This document shows positions 44,576 to 45,564 of a stretch of 45,564 nucleotides of DNA, in pieces. The stretch covers positions 1 through 45,564 of the forward strand of contig NZ_VOSL01000005.1 in the NCBI RefSeq assembly GCF_007997005.1. Direction: 5' to 3'. Every line of letters begins with the position of its first letter. Position 1 is the first letter of the stretch. Origin of the DNA: Lujinxingia vulgaris. Lineage in GTDB: Bacteria; Myxococcota_A; Bradymonadia; Bradymonadales; Bradymonadaceae. The translations under genes were made by a program, and so were the position numbers. The notes beneath the pieces were generated by a model. It was not told where the DNA came from and did no database searches. It saw nothing but the letters and a program-made list of their open reading frames with translations.

Positions 44576-45205
44576 TCACTTCGCCGTCCACCGCCCCTCA
44601 TCGAGGCGGCGACCGGCCAGAAAATCAAGGAGCACACTCACCATATACCCGGTCGCCCCCCAGATGGTGTGGCCCTCAAACTCATAAAAATGCAGATCGT
44701 AGGAGACCCCGTCCCAGCTGCGCTTCTCCACGCGCTGAAAGGCCGGATCGGCCAGGTGCTCAAGCGGCACCATAAACATCTCTTCGATCTCCGCCGGGTT
44801 GGTCACCAGCTCGTAGGGATGAGCGAACTCCCCCACAAACGTCGTGACCTCGTAGCCACTGATCGTGGGCATACGCACAAGCGATCCGTAAAGCTGCACA
44901 TCATCGGGCAAAAGCCCGATCTCCTCATAGGCCTCGCGCAGCGCGGTGTCGCGCAAGCGCGCGTCCTCCGGATCGCGGCGGCCTCCGGGGAAGCTCACCT
45001 CCCCGGAGTGCTGACGCATGGAGGCGGGGCGCTCGGTAAAGACCACATGCAGCTCCTGGCCCACCTGGCATAACGGCGCGAGCACGGCGGCCTGACGCAG
45101 CGGCCGGCCCTCCAGGCCCGGCACCCGGTCAAAATGCACCGCCGGCTCCCAGCCCAGCTCCCCCAGGCGCTGGCGCACCCGATCTGGCGCAAAGCGCGAG
45201 CTCAT
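44576..45205 (-). CDS. Nudix CoA pyrophosphatase (NudL-like)
   Basis: 209 residues. The CoA-specific motif upstream of the Nudix box is present (VVFTERPASMRQHSGEVSFPGG), followed by the box GGRRDPEDARLRDTALREAYEEIGL. Family members split CoA or acyl-CoA into 3',5'-ADP and phosphopantetheine. The C-terminal HFYEFEGHTIWGATGYMV is also typical of this group. Its ATG overlaps the stop of the upstream gene (ATGA), and it precedes coaBC by 7 bp. Confidence 0.94.
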   Translation of the reverse strand: MSSRFAPDRVRQRLGELGWEPAVHFDRVPGLEGRPLRQAAVLAPLCQVGQELHVVFTERPASMRQHSGEVSFPGGRRDPEDARLRDTALREAYEEIGLLPDDVQLYGSLVRMPTISGYEVTTFVGEFAHPYELVTNPAEIEEMFMVPLEHLADPAFQRVEKRSWDGVSYDLHFYEFEGHTIWGATGYMVSVLLDFLAGRRLDEGRWTAK

Positions 45206-45564
45206 CTTCGCACTCGCGCTTCAAAGACGTTGCGACCGTCTTCCTCGCCAACAAAGCGGATGTCGAGGACCTCCATCATCATCTTGCGGATCTTCCCGCG
45301 GGGCAGACGAATGTGGCAGTAGTCCTCGTCTTCGACCTTCATCACCCGGCAGCGCCCGAGTTTGGGGTGATCGAGGATGTCGCCGGCTTTGAGCCAGGGG
45401 GCGTCCAGATCGTCATCAAAGCTGGCGGCTTTGGCGGGCTTTTTGGGCGCCGGGCGCCCCTTGCGGGCCTGCTCGCGACGGGTCTCGGTGGAGTCGGCCT
45501 CGGCGATGGCGTCGGCCCAGGAGAGGCCCGGGGCGCCGCCGGTGGAGGCGGCGGGCGCGCTTGC
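45202..45564 (-). CDS. Partial gene at right edge, basic linker plus small beta domain
   Basis: Reading from the right edge, 120 codons are open and end in TGA at 45202-45204, overlapping the Nudix start. An Ala/Pro/Lys-rich linker (RKGRPAPKKPAKAASFDDD) precedes a compact domain: WLKAGDILDHPKLGRCRVMKVEDEDYCHIRLPRGKIRKMMMEVLDIRFVG. This WxxGDxxxHPKxGxCxV pattern resembles a small SH3-like module I associate with proteins of unknown function in myxobacteria-like genomes. The N-terminus lies outside the window. Confidence 0.7.
   Translation of the reverse strand, partial: ASAPAASTGGAPGLSWADAIAEADSTETRREQARKGRPAPKKPAKAASFDDDLDAPWLKAGDILDHPKLGRCRVMKVEDEDYCHIRLPRGKIRKMMMEVLDIRFVGEEDGRNVFEARVRR

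Overview
The window is about 45.6 kb of high-GC chromosomal DNA from a Gram-negative bacterium. It carries many lipoboxes and Sec signals, a beta-barrel-like protein, a sigma-54 activator pair, an FHA-GGDEF protein, an RpoH-like sigma factor, Cys-rich metzincin lipoproteins and a lysine-fermentation dehydrogenase. This mix fits the former Deltaproteobacteria, most plausibly the Bradymonadales/Myxococcota side. That placement is inference. I see no tRNA, rRNA, CRISPR array or insertion sequence.

Layout. 1-7.0 kb (minus): an exported protein cut by the window edge, a HupE-N-like exported protein, and a 1733-residue protein with two WD40 propellers joined by a ~1000-residue acidic linker. 7.3-11.3 kb (plus): a Cys-rich metzincin lipoprotein, a secreted HEAT-like protein and an FHA-GGDEF diguanylate cyclase ending in a strong terminator. 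11.4-14.95 kb (plus): an AT-rich three-gene island (DUF262 protein, AAA/DUF3696 ATPase, unknown protein) behind a row of palindromes; this is the best candidate for an undescribed, probably defensive, system. 15-20 kb: SOUL protein, membrane protein, FdhD and a YdeP-type molybdopterin oxidoreductase. 20-23.4 kb: a lipoprotein, an RpoH-like sigma factor next to a cluster of CCTGTTCA words, and an orphan histidine kinase. 23.5-30.5 kb: a penicillin-acylase-family lipoprotein and four envelope or unknown proteins.

30.6-37 kb: rhodanese and RimO, then a sensor kinase / NtrC-type regulator / lipoprotein operon (minus). Divergent to it is a near-consensus sigma-54 promoter driving a secreted, almost purely acidic repeat protein, which looks like a self-contained regulatory module. 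37.1-45.6 kb (minus): a TrmN6-like methyltransferase, two unknown proteins, ClpX, 3,5-diaminohexanoate dehydrogenase, a family-4-like uracil-DNA glycosylase, CoaBC, a Nudix CoA pyrophosphatase and a partial gene at the edge.

Start sites were chosen by eye from Shine-Dalgarno spacing and family length. Functions come from motif recognition without database searches.
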